A DNA stretch of 64,000 nucleotides, taken from positions 105,494 through 169,493 of the forward strand of contig JAXFOY010000009.1 of NCBI GenBank assembly GCA_034180045.1, read 5' to 3'. Source of the stretch: Eubacterium_B sp034180045. GTDB lineage: Bacteria; Bacillota; Clostridia; Peptostreptococcales; Anaerovoracaceae. Below are positions 26,901-34,213 of this stretch, one piece after another. A program made the position numbers and the translations under genes. The notes under the pieces were generated by a model. That model made no database searches and was not told the origin of the DNA. It saw nothing but the letters and a program-made list of their open reading frames with translations. Numbering within the stretch: position 1 is the first letter of the stretch; each line of letters opens with the position of its first letter.

Positions 26901-27021
26901 AGCTGAATTTGAAAACTACATTAAGGAAGAAACCCTGTCCGATGAACTTGAGTTTGTGCCTGTGAAGGAAAGTTTCGATATTAACGGTCACAAAACGGGA
27001 ATCTCCGTAGTGAGGCTTTAA
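23905..27021 (+). CDS. ileS: Isoleucyl-tRNA synthetase, IleRS2 (eukaryote-like, mupirocin-resistant) type
   Basis: Class I aminoacyl-tRNA synthetase of 1038 residues. The N-terminal signature region reads GPPTANGMPGIHHVMART: in place of HIGH it has GIHH (see findings). Other features: WTTTAWTLAANT at the start of the editing domain, CWRCGTPLVYYARQSWYINMS, WFDSGAMPFAQWHYPF, IDQTRGWFYSLM and KMSKS (KKMSKSKGN, near residue 595). Anticodon-binding helices and a C-terminal domain follow. The sequence style and length match the IleRS2 clade rather than E. coli IleRS1. It is controlled by the T-box leader and followed one base later by rlmN. Confidence 0.95.
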   Translation: MFERLSELPVAEVQQEQVEKWKKEDLLKKCVTAREGKPKYVFYEGPPTANGMPGIHHVMARTLKDSVCRYWTMKGYQVNRKAGWDTHGLPVEIEVEKQLNMNGKQDIEKYGIKEFNEKCRESVFTYTDKWREMTERMAYLVDLDDPYITLDNDYIESGWWILKKFFDKGLIYEGHKILPYCPRCGTGLASHEVAQGYKEVKVNTLTVKFKKKGTDNEYFLAWTTTAWTLAANTMLTVGPDFDYIKAKMLNGKDEGNYFYLAEALANKVLGEGNFEVVERMKGSELEFMEYEQLMPFCEVKAGEKAFFVTCMDYVSIDDGTGIVHSAPAFGEDDYQCGRKYGAAILQPVDEQGCYTATPWQGHFIMEDGLDVEIIKYLGDKVFAKQKIEHNYPHCWRCGTPLVYYARQSWYINMSSLKDELVANNNTVNWYPPFVGEKRFGNWLTDVKDWAISRSRYWGTPIPIWKCECGHLECVGSRAELVEKAIENIDDNIELHRPYVDDVHLTCPHCGKPMTRIVEVMDCWFDSGAMPFAQWHYPFENKEHFEEKLFPADFICEGIDQTRGWFYSLMAISTFIMGKAPYKNVLVNDLILDKVGKKMSKSKGNTVSPFELFDKYGADATRWYLLSVSPAWTPTKFDEDGLKDVVSKFFGTLRNVYNFFVLYSNQDELDFSSLDVDYEKRPELDRWILSRYNKLVKEVRENMDSYDHMKTVRALTEFVSEDFSNWYIRRARRRFYGSEMTEDKMSVYATTYEVLVGVSLLIAPFAPFISDEIYTKLTGAESVHIAYMPECNEALIDKTVEKRMNLVRTLVTLGRGTREKERIKVRQPLNEILVDGKYKALIEDLTDLIKEELNVKTVVFADELGKYMNLSLKPNFKVAGPVLGKNIKLFGEELAKVDAAEFVAELEAGGKVNMNIAGEDIEVINDYIDIRITAKDGFAVAMESNVFTILDTMLTPELVKEGLAREVVSKVQQLRKQNDFEMMDRIKIALDADEEVKEAVAEFENYIKEETLSDELEFVPVKESFDINGHKTGISVVRL

Positions 27022-27022
27022 T

Positions 27023-28057
27023 ATGTCTGAACGTCTAGACCTGAGAGGGATGACTTTCAGTGAATTGAAGGAATTTACAGCAAAGCTCGGAGCCGAGGCG
27101 TTTCGGGGTGCGCAGGTATTTGACTGGATATATAAAGGCAAAAAAAGCTTTCGGGATATGAATAATATCCCGGAAGCTTTGCGTTATAAACTGGAAGAAA
27201 AAACATATATAGGGCAGCTTAATATAATGACTGTACAAAAATCAAAATATGACGGCACCCGAAAATATTTGCTGGAATTGCCTGACGGAAATAGTATAGA
27301 ATGCGTATTTATGAAATATAAGTATGGAAATTCTATCTGTATTTCATCTCAGGCAGGATGTCGTATGGGTTGCAAATTCTGCGCTTCGACGAGGAGCGGA
27401 CTTGCAAGAAATTTGACTGCCGGTGAGATGGTTTCGGAAATAATGGCGGTTATTGAAGATACAGGCGAGGAAGCCAGGCATATTGTAGTTATGGGCAGCG
27501 GTGAACCTTTTGATAATTATGATAATCTAGCCAAGTTTCTTAGAATTATAAATGAATCCAGGGGACTTGGAATAGGTATGAGGAATGTTACAGTTTCAAC
27601 TTGCGGAATAGTTCCGAAGATATTACAATTTGCAGATGATTTTAATCAAGTAAACCTTGCTATTTCGCTTCATGCCTCAGGAAATGACGAGAGAAGTGAG
27701 ATTATGCCTATAAATAACAAATACCCTATAGAGGATGTAATCTCTGCATGCAAGACTTATATAGAAAAGACGAACAGAAGAATTACATTTGAGTATACGC
27801 TTGTAGCTGGAGTAAATGACAGTGAACGCAGTGCAAAGAAATTAGCAGCTTTGCTAAAAGGGATGCTGTGCCATGTGAATCTTATTCCGCTAAATACCGT
27901 GAGGGAAAGCAAGCTTAAGACGGTAAGCAGAAAAAAGGCTTTCGAATTTCAAAAAATACTTATGGATAAGGGTATACCGGCAACTGTTAGAAGAGAATTA
28001 GGCGATGATATAGATGCTGCGTGCGGGCAGCTGAGGTTAAATAATAAAATAAACTAA
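27023..28057 (+). CDS. rlmN: 23S rRNA (A2503-C2) / tRNA (A37-C2) methyltransferase RlmN
   Basis: Radical-SAM methyltransferase, 344 residues. The [4Fe-4S] motif is CRMGCKFC near residue 113, the SAM-binding GSGEPFDNYDN segment follows, and the C-terminal methyl-carrying cysteine is in DDIDAACGQLR. The start is one base after the ileS stop, so it is co-transcribed. A strong inverted repeat lies within codons 41-53 (see findings). It should confer the normal A2503 C2 methyl mark. Confidence 0.95.
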   Translation: MSERLDLRGMTFSELKEFTAKLGAEAFRGAQVFDWIYKGKKSFRDMNNIPEALRYKLEEKTYIGQLNIMTVQKSKYDGTRKYLLELPDGNSIECVFMKYKYGNSICISSQAGCRMGCKFCASTRSGLARNLTAGEMVSEIMAVIEDTGEEARHIVVMGSGEPFDNYDNLAKFLRIINESRGLGIGMRNVTVSTCGIVPKILQFADDFNQVNLAISLHASGNDERSEIMPINNKYPIEDVISACKTYIEKTNRRITFEYTLVAGVNDSERSAKKLAALLKGMLCHVNLIPLNTVRESKLKTVSRKKAFEFQKILMDKGIPATVRRELGDDIDAACGQLRLNNKIN

Positions 28058-28140
28058 GTCCTTGTATTTTGCGGCAAAAGACATATGCATGTAAGAATGA
28101 AGAACTTATGCCGAAAAAGTCTGGATTTACAAAATTGTCG

Positions 28141-28169
28141 TTGAATACTGAGAACGGTTAGTGTATAAT
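28141..28169 (+). promoter_or_regulatory. Promoter of the small P-loop gene
   Basis: TTGAAT, 17-base spacer, TATAAT, 32 bases upstream of the start. The gap from rlmN (144 bases) shows no clear rlmN terminator. Confidence 0.7.
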
Positions 28170-28201
28170 AGCGATAACAAAATGTTAGGAGGAACTGCAT
28201 T

Positions 28202-28624
28202 ATGGTTAAACTATTGATTGGTCATAAGGGAACCGGAAAGACCAAAATGATGATCGAATTTGCAAATAATGAGGCTGAGAAGAGCGACGGAAATATTATT
28301 TTTATAAATAAAAATAGCCGTCTTATGTACGATTTGAAGTATAAAATTAGAGTGGTCTGCATGGAAGACTATGAACACATTACAAACAGCGATGAGTACA
28401 TAGGATTTTTATACGGAATAATAAGTTCGGATCATGATATTAAGACTATTTATATCGATAGTATCTTGAAGCACGCAGATTTCTCGCTTGGAGATCTTCC
28501 TGAGTTCCTGACAAGACTACGTAAGATTTCTAAGAACTATGGAATGGATTTTGTAGTTAGTTTGAGCGCTGAGAGGGAAGAGATGATCGGTGTTGACTTT
28601 GCTGAATACGAAGTCTTGAACTAA
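28202..28624 (+). CDS. Small P-loop ATP-binding protein of unknown function
   Basis: A 140-residue cytoplasmic protein starting 6 bases after AGGAGGA. It has a Walker A GHKGTGKTK at residues 7-15 and a Walker B-like strand IKTIYIDSIL near residue 80. It is a minimal single-domain nucleotide-binding protein with no extra DNA-binding or membrane part. Similar stand-alone proteins occur in clostridia and have sometimes been annotated as PilT-like without support. It has its own strong promoter and terminator. I do not know its function. Confidence 0.7.
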   Translation: MVKLLIGHKGTGKTKMMIEFANNEAEKSDGNIIFINKNSRLMYDLKYKIRVVCMEDYEHITNSDEYIGFLYGIISSDHDIKTIYIDSILKHADFSLGDLPEFLTRLRKISKNYGMDFVVSLSAEREEMIGVDFAEYEVLN

Positions 28625-28641
28625 GAACATTATAATAAATC

Positions 28642-28665
28642 AAAGGGGCTATAAAGCCCCTTTTT
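28642..28665 (+). terminator. Intrinsic terminator of the P-loop gene
   Basis: 9-bp stem AAAGGGGCT/AGCCCCTTT with ATAA loop and T5. Confidence 0.9.
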
Positions 28666-28670
28666 ATATA

Positions 28671-28708
28671 AATTCCCCCTTAAATATCTTCGGCATTAAG
28701 GGGGAATT
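28671..28708 (-). terminator. Inverted repeat, probable terminator of the beta-lactamase-fold gene
   Basis: Perfect 13-bp arms AATTCCCCCTTAA (28671-28683)/TTAAGGGGGAATT (28696-28708), immediately next to the terminator of the convergent gene. Confidence 0.6.
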
Positions 28709-28739
28709 TGCTTGATGGTCATAACATGTTAAGAATGCT

Positions 28740-30176
28740 TCAGTCTTCTATCCTTTGGTATACTCTGGTATTACATCTTACAGCCCAAGCCTTGCCGTTT
28801 CTCACAAAAAATTCCATATAGCTTTGCTGTGTGTGCGGGTCTTGCTCGGTTCTGGCACTAAAAAGCGTACCGTAGCAGTAGTGAAGTTCAAGTTCTTCGC
28901 CCTGATACACGGCTTGCAGCTTACCGTCGTCAGATAAGCTTACCATGTTGTAAGCAGGATTTGCTTCGCGGCATATATATTTTCCTACAAGCATATCCGG
29001 GTCGCTGAATTTCCTGCCGCAAGGTGTAAGCCAACGATGGCTTTCATCAAACTCAAGCCCGAGTAAAAGGTTATAGCACGCCCAAACGAACTCATCTATG
29101 GAAACCTCGCTTTCGTTGCAAAGGACAGACATTCCATATCCTGAAAGCTCGTTTTCTTCTTTGATAAATCCACCGTTTGCAGAGACACCGTGAAGAGCGC
29201 CTGAATGTTCACATATTATGCGGTTTGCCTTTAGCCTTTTATTTAGTCCGAGGCAGTAAAACGGTCTTATAGTTTCAGGAAATTCTCTTCCTACCAAAAT
29301 TTCTACAGCTTCAGCAGGTATGATTTGTTTACCGTCAAAAATTCCGTTTTGAGCAAGCATCAAGTAATATTTCGACATGTCATCAGCCGTTGATTTTACA
29401 CATGCACAGCCGCGAAATGGAGGTAATACCGACCAAATTCTATCTGAATAGAGCTTTCCGTCTTCGTCCTTTTCGAAAAGCTCGGTAATATTTCCATCGC
29501 TTCCAAGCTTGTTAGCTTCGCTGCCGTCAACATCAAGAACGGTTCTTGTCATACCGAGGGGGTGAAAGATTCTTTCTTCCAGAAAACTTTCGAGGCTTTG
29601 GCCTGACGCCTTATCTACAACATATGACAGAATCGCATATGCATCGTTTGAATAGCTCATATATTCGCCGGGTGCACCGATAGGCTCATATGCACCGCTG
29701 TTTGATATAAAGTCGATTATGTCTTCAATTTTATCCATTTTATTTGGGGCACTCGCCTTGAGCTCTCTTTCGTATTTCGTATCCCTTCCCGGAGTGTTCA
29801 TGACGATTGACCACTCAAGAGGTGCAATAGGTGGAATTCCTGCGGTATGCATGGCAAGATGCCTAAGCGTTATACTTTCTTTTGGAGTTCCGGGAACTCT
29901 AAATTCCGGAAAATACTTGGTTACGGGATCGGAAAAATTAAGCTTTCCCTCGGTTTGCAATATTGCACATGCAAGCGATGTCATGGATTTACTCATGGAC
30001 GCAATGCCCATTATTGTATCCTTATTTATTTTTTTCGTTTTATTCATATCTATATGCCCAAAGCCATGTTCGTATATGATTCCTTCAGGACCGCGAACAC
30101 ACACGCTGACTCCGGGATATTCTTTTTGCTTAAATATTTCATCCAAGTAATTTGTCAATGACTTTATCCTATCCAT
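28740..30176 (-). CDS. Serine hydrolase, beta-lactamase class C / esterase fold
   Basis: A 478-residue serine hydrolase of the class C beta-lactamase superfamily (Pfam Beta-lactamase). The catalytic SxxK is SMSK in GIASMSKSMTSLA near residue 66, the second motif YSN is in YMSYSNDAYAIL near 179, and HSG (in place of KTG) is in ICEHSGALHG near 325. A C-terminal domain of about 100 residues follows. There is no signal peptide, so it is probably cytoplasmic and acts on D-amino-acid peptides or small esters rather than beta-lactams. GGAGG precedes the start by 6 bases. It is a single-gene unit. Confidence 0.82.
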   Translation of the reverse strand: MDRIKSLTNYLDEIFKQKEYPGVSVCVRGPEGIIYEHGFGHIDMNKTKKINKDTIMGIASMSKSMTSLACAILQTEGKLNFSDPVTKYFPEFRVPGTPKESITLRHLAMHTAGIPPIAPLEWSIVMNTPGRDTKYERELKASAPNKMDKIEDIIDFISNSGAYEPIGAPGEYMSYSNDAYAILSYVVDKASGQSLESFLEERIFHPLGMTRTVLDVDGSEANKLGSDGNITELFEKDEDGKLYSDRIWSVLPPFRGCACVKSTADDMSKYYLMLAQNGIFDGKQIIPAEAVEILVGREFPETIRPFYCLGLNKRLKANRIICEHSGALHGVSANGGFIKEENELSGYGMSVLCNESEVSIDEFVWACYNLLLGLEFDESHRWLTPCGRKFSDPDMLVGKYICREANPAYNMVSLSDDGKLQAVYQGEELELHYCYGTLFSARTEQDPHTQQSYMEFFVRNGKAWAVRCNTRVYQRIED

Positions 30177-30280
30177 TTCCTACCTCCGTGTTGAATAGCT
30201 AAAATATACATCAAAGGGCAATTGCTGTCAATCCGTGAGGAACAGGGATGATTATAAATCATTTTTAAGCGGCGGCTTTA

Positions 30281-30310
30281 TTGTAAAAGCGTGAAATTTA
30301 ATGCTATAGT
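30281..30310 (+). promoter_or_regulatory. Probable promoter of nudix-mnmA
   Basis: TTGTAA, 18-base spacer, TATAGT. A second -10-like TATACT is at 30326-30331. Nothing else recognisable is in the 246-base divergent gap. Confidence 0.5.
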
Positions 30311-30422
30311 GCCTAGAAATTATGATATACTAAATAATAAAATATAGTCGGATTTTCAATTTAACAAGGTATAAACGGGATGTAGCATTTAATATTTGAA
30401 AATATAGAAAGTTGACGGTAAA

Positions 30423-31046
30423 ATGGATTATAATTTGGAAAGCTTAAAATCTTTCTTTACTGAATATAAGGGGGAATCTGTAAATAAGCACAGCTTTTTT
30501 TCGGTGCTTATTCCGCTGGTGGAGCACGATGGCGATTTGTTTGTGCTCCTTGAGAAGCGCGCCGCCCATATTTCGCAGCCCGGCGAAATATGTTTTCCCG
30601 GCGGACACATTGAAGCCGGGGAGCCGCCGCAGGCGGCGGCGCGGCGCGAGTGCTCCGAGGAACTTGGCATAGCGGAGCAGGAAATAAAAATATTGGCACA
30701 AGGAGACACTCTGTATGGACAAGCCGACTTTACACTATATTCATATATAGGAAAGATAAGTTACGAAACTTACAGTAATATAAAAAAGGAAAGTGGGGAA
30801 GTAGAAGCTGTATATTTGTTTCCTCTTTCACACTTCATAGAAAATGAGGCTGAAATATTTGAAGAAGAGTATTGTACCAATATGAAGAATTTTCCGTATG
30901 AAAAAGTTGGAATTCCATTTGATTATAAATGGAGAAGAGGTACAATGCAGATACCTATATACGAAATTAACGGCATCGTTATTTGGGGAATGACGGCACA
31001 GCTGCTAAGAAAGCTGTCCGAAAAAATCAGAAAGGCACTAAAATGA
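30423..31046 (+). CDS. Nudix hydrolase, CoA pyrophosphatase-like
   Basis: A 207-residue Nudix protein. The Nudix box is complete (GGHIEAGEPPQAAARRECSE with EELGI following, about residues 60-84). Just before it is a version of the CoA-ase motif, LLEKRAAHISQPGEICFPGG, that marks CoA diphosphatases (CoA to 3',5'-ADP and phosphopantetheine). A very GC-rich stretch coincides with this region (see findings), while both ends of the gene are AT-rich like the neighbours. The ribosome site is weak. The stop overlaps the mnmA start (ATGA). Confidence 0.85.
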   Translation: MDYNLESLKSFFTEYKGESVNKHSFFSVLIPLVEHDGDLFVLLEKRAAHISQPGEICFPGGHIEAGEPPQAAARRECSEELGIAEQEIKILAQGDTLYGQADFTLYSYIGKISYETYSNIKKESGEVEAVYLFPLSHFIENEAEIFEEEYCTNMKNFPYEKVGIPFDYKWRRGTMQIPIYEINGIVIWGMTAQLLRKLSEKIRKALK

Positions 31047-32158
31047 AGGAACTGGCACCACTGACAGAAAACACAAAAACAAGGGCAATGATAGCCATGA
31101 GCGGTGGCGTGGATAGCAGCGTGGCTGCATATTTAATAAAAAACAGGGGCTATGAAACTATAGGCGTGACCATGAAACTCTATGACAACGAGATGATAGG
31201 AGAAGATTCATGTAAGACATGCTGTAGTCTGGATGATGTTGAAGATGCGCGCAGCGTTGCAAATAAACTGGGAATCAAATATTATGTGTTTAATTTTGAG
31301 GATGATTTCGAACACGAAGTTATAGATAGATTTGTCAAAGCATATGAAGACGGATTGACGCCGAATCCATGCATAGACTGCAACAGACATATCAAGTTTC
31401 AGAGACTTTTTCAAAGAGCAAAAGAACTTGGACAGGATTATATAGTGACGGGACATTATGTACGTGTTAAATTTGATGAAAAAAGCGGAAGATATCTATT
31501 GCTCAAAGCTTTGGACAAAAATAAGGATCAAAGTTATGTACTTTATTCTATGACTCAAGAGCAGCTTGCACATTCAATTTTTCCTCTAGGAGAAATTTCT
31601 GATAAAGATACGGTCAGAAAAATAGCTGAGGATAACGGTTTTATAAACGCAAACAAACATGACAGTCAAGATATATGTTTTATACCTGATGGGGATTACG
31701 CGTCCTTTATTTTAAGGCACACCGGCAAAAGCTATCCTGAGGGTGCATTTGTAGACAAAGATGGGGAAGTCCTCGGAACACATAAGGGCATTATACGTTA
31801 CACTATAGGGCAGAGAAAGGGTCTTGGACTGGCACTTAAAGAACCTATGTATGTTTGCGAAAAAAACATTATCGAAAACCAAATAGTTTTAGGAAAAAAT
31901 GAAGATTTATTTAAGAGAGATTTTGAAGTAAGCGACTTTAACTGGATTGCTTGCAATCCGCCAAGTGAAGAACTTGTACTTGATGTAAAGATCAGATACA
32001 GTCAAAAAGAAAATAGAGCAAGGGTGGTGCCACTTACCGAAAACAGAGTAAAGGTCATATTTGATGAGCCGCAGCGGGCGATAACCGTAGGGCAAGCTGC
32101 GGTTATGTATGCCGGTGATATAGTATACGGAGGCGGAACAATAAGCAAAGTTTACTGA
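31043..32158 (+). CDS. mnmA: tRNA-specific 2-thiouridylase MnmA
   Basis: Adds sulfur to U34 of tRNA-Lys, -Glu and -Gln. The PP-loop is AMSGGVDSSVAAYLI near residue 17; the catalytic cysteines are in TPNPCIDCNRHIKF and HDSQDICFIPDGDY. The start chosen is ATG 31043, 8 bases after AAAGG and overlapping the nudix stop, giving 371 residues; the frame is open further upstream but those residues lie in the Nudix gene. It works with a cysteine desulfurase not present here. Confidence 0.95.
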   Translation: MKELAPLTENTKTRAMIAMSGGVDSSVAAYLIKNRGYETIGVTMKLYDNEMIGEDSCKTCCSLDDVEDARSVANKLGIKYYVFNFEDDFEHEVIDRFVKAYEDGLTPNPCIDCNRHIKFQRLFQRAKELGQDYIVTGHYVRVKFDEKSGRYLLLKALDKNKDQSYVLYSMTQEQLAHSIFPLGEISDKDTVRKIAEDNGFINANKHDSQDICFIPDGDYASFILRHTGKSYPEGAFVDKDGEVLGTHKGIIRYTIGQRKGLGLALKEPMYVCEKNIIENQIVLGKNEDLFKRDFEVSDFNWIACNPPSEELVLDVKIRYSQKENRARVVPLTENRVKVIFDEPQRAITVGQAAVMYAGDIVYGGGTISKVY

Positions 32159-32220
32159 TTTGGAAAATGACAGTTTGCCAATAAAACTTTATTACTCAAA
32201 TTAATATGAAAGGACTTAGC

Positions 32221-33558
32221 ATGGGACTTTTACGAGATTTGAATAGAATATACAGAAGCGGAAAATCCATGTATAAAAGGAGTATGAAAGCTGCTGTAAA
32301 AGAACTTTACCTGAGGGAAGAGATAAGCGGAACAGGGCTTATAAAGAAAAATCCGGGAGACAATATTCTTGTACTCGGTGACAATCGCAATGTTATGAGA
32401 TGTCTTTTATCGGATGACAAGTATTCAGGAAAAATCAATTTAATTTATGTAGACCCACCATTTTTTTCTATGGCTGATTATGATGCCGTGTTACAGGCGG
32501 GGAACAAAAATCTAAAGCACGCTGCATACAAGGATAATTGGTCGCTTGGCATGTCGGAATATCTTAAAATGTTGGTTTCCAGGCTATTTTTGATGCGTGA
32601 ACTGTTAAGCGAGAATGGAGTTATATGTATACATCTTGACTGGCATGCTGTTCATTATGCAAGAATTATTTTGGATGAGATATTTGGTAGTGAGAACTTT
32701 GTAAACGAAATAATTTGGAATTATAAGTCAGGCGGTAGTACGAACAAACGATTTTCACGTAAACATGATAATATTTTGATATATTCCAAGAGCAAAAAAT
32801 TTAAGTTCAAACCACAAAAGGAAAAATCGTATAACAGAGGATATAAGCCGTACAGATTCAAGGGTGTTGAAGAATTTCAAGACGAACTTGGTTGGTATAC
32901 TTTGGTAAATATGAAGGATGTTTGGCAAATCGATATGGTAGGAAGAACTTCCGCAGAGCGTACCGGTTATGCGACACAAAAACCGGAGCAGCTTATTAAC
33001 CGTATAATTGAGGCATTTACAGATGAAGGAGATTTAGTTGCCGACTTTTTTTGCGGCAGCGGTACGGTGGGTTCATCAGCAGCAAAACTAAGGAGAAATT
33101 TTGTGATGGTAGATAGCGGTAAACTTGCCGTTGCCACTTCTGCCGCAAGACTAATTAAAAACGAAGCGAGCTTTACAATTTTTGATTCACAAAGACCGAA
33201 AACATCCTCTCTAAAATCAAAAGTGAATATAAGTGTGGACAGAGACGATACCATAAATATAGATGCTGTAAAAGTAGAACTCGAAAGTATTCGCCTCAAT
33301 CGTGCAGAAAAGGAAATAAATGCAAATGAGATTGATAAAATTAAAAATTTACTTAGTGAAAACCCGCTCAGTCTGATTTTGTCATGGAGCATAGACTTTG
33401 ATTATGACGGTAAGGTGCACAGACCGGAAGTCATTGAGGTTAGAGACGGAAGTGAATTTAAGACCGGTTTTAGCAGTCTTAAAACTACAAGAAGTCCTAT
33501 ATCCGTCAAAATCACAGATATTTTTGGGAATGTTGAATACAAGGTGTATGAAATTTAG
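32221..33558 (+). CDS. Orphan site-specific DNA methyltransferase (beta-class, N6-A or N4-C)
   Basis: A 445-residue DNA amino-methyltransferase. The catalytic motif IV, LIYVDPPFFSM, comes first (DPPF at residues 78-81) and the SAM-binding motif I, VADFFCGSGTVGSS, comes near residue 276, which is the beta-class order. ATQKPEQLINRII precedes motif I as usual. The C-terminal about 110 residues are not recognised and may be a recognition or dimer domain. The start chosen is ATG 32221, 6 bases after AAAGGA; an ATG at 32206 has no ribosome site. No restriction enzyme or specificity subunit is adjacent, so it looks like a solitary methylase. DPPF suggests adenine but does not prove it. Confidence 0.83.
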   Translation: MGLLRDLNRIYRSGKSMYKRSMKAAVKELYLREEISGTGLIKKNPGDNILVLGDNRNVMRCLLSDDKYSGKINLIYVDPPFFSMADYDAVLQAGNKNLKHAAYKDNWSLGMSEYLKMLVSRLFLMRELLSENGVICIHLDWHAVHYARIILDEIFGSENFVNEIIWNYKSGGSTNKRFSRKHDNILIYSKSKKFKFKPQKEKSYNRGYKPYRFKGVEEFQDELGWYTLVNMKDVWQIDMVGRTSAERTGYATQKPEQLINRIIEAFTDEGDLVADFFCGSGTVGSSAAKLRRNFVMVDSGKLAVATSAARLIKNEASFTIFDSQRPKTSSLKSKVNISVDRDDTINIDAVKVELESIRLNRAEKEINANEIDKIKNLLSENPLSLILSWSIDFDYDGKVHRPEVIEVRDGSEFKTGFSSLKTTRSPISVKITDIFGNVEYKVYEI

Positions 33559-33572
33559 CCGAAAAATAAATA

Positions 33573-33601
33573 TTTCAAAATCACTTTCGCTGTGTTAATA
33601 T
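33573..33601 (+). promoter_or_regulatory. Possible tRNA-Arg promoter
   Basis: TTTCAA, 17-base spacer, TAATAT, 38 bases upstream of the tRNA. Confidence 0.35.
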
Positions 33602-33639
33602 TATAGTCGTATGATGACTTGTTGTTTCAGGTTTTATTT

Positions 33640-33714
33640 GCGCTCATAGCTCAGAGGATAGAGTACCACACTCCGAATGTGGTGGCGAGGGTTCGATTCC
33701 CTCTGGGCGCGCCA
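33640..33714 (+). tRNA. tRNA-Arg (anticodon CCG)
   Basis: Acceptor GCGCTCA/TGGGCGC, anticodon stem CCACA/TGTGG with loop CTCCGAA (anticodon CCG at 33673-33675), T-arm GAGGG-TTCGATT-CCCTC, encoded CCA. It stands alone, away from the main tRNA array, and reads CGG codons. Confidence 0.95.
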
Positions 33715-33734
33715 ATTTTTTTATGGAGAGAAAA

Positions 33735-34067
33735 ATGGATAGAGGATCAAAAGTTAGAATTATTACATTTCTTGTTATTTTTTTAATTTCGCTGGGTTTG
33801 TTTATATTTGCAGAAATGCTTTATCAAACTGAAGTTAAATATGTCTCAGAAAAGAGTATTGGTGAGGAAACTGTTTTAGAATGCACATATAACGGTGATG
33901 AAGAAAACTACTCATCAAAGGACATATTTGAGGTAAGGACCGACCAAAAGCTTGAGCTTAAGAAAGGCGATACCATGACGATATATCACTTCGGCAAGCC
34001 CGACGGCAAAAAAAATCACTATGAAATTAAAGCGTTTCATGTGACAAAGCACATCTCATCAAAATAG
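33735..34067 (+). CDS. Small membrane protein, DUF3592-like
   Basis: A 110-residue protein with one N-terminal transmembrane helix (IITFLVIFLISLGLFIFAEML, split here only for reference) and an extracellular soluble part of about 80 residues with a beta-rich DUF3592-like pattern (TVLECTYNGDEENY, LKKGDTMTIYHFGKPDG). The start is ATG 33735, 6 bases after GGAG; an upstream ATG at 33723 has no site. It lies just after tRNA-Arg. The function is unknown. Confidence 0.65.
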   Translation: MDRGSKVRIITFLVIFLISLGLFIFAEMLYQTEVKYVSEKSIGEETVLECTYNGDEENYSSKDIFEVRTDQKLELKKGDTMTIYHFGKPDGKKNHYEIKAFHVTKHISSK

Positions 34068-34132
34068 ACTTGCTATTTGGTATCTAATTTGAAGTGGCAA
34101 GTCAGATACAAGCAATAAAGATAAAATAAATG

Positions 34133-34197
34133 ACCCGCTGAACGGCGATATGCAGTTTGATTCCCAAATCTGCAAATTATTGTCGAGCGGGTTTTTT
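34133..34197. terminator. Long nested terminator hairpin between convergent genes
   Basis: Outer stem ACCCGCT (34133-34139)/AGCGGGT (34186-34192), middle stem CGGCGATA/TATTGTCG and inner stem TGCAG..TTTG/CAAA..CTGCA, followed by T6. It can also serve trpS on the other strand. Confidence 0.75.
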
Positions 34198-34213
34198 ATA
34201 TCGAATTTTACTT

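Noticed and set aside
30567..30660. Palindromic insertion element in the Nudix gene
   Set aside because: The conserved Nudix and CoA-ase motifs run through it without extra residues, so it is not an inserted element; kept only as a GC anomaly.
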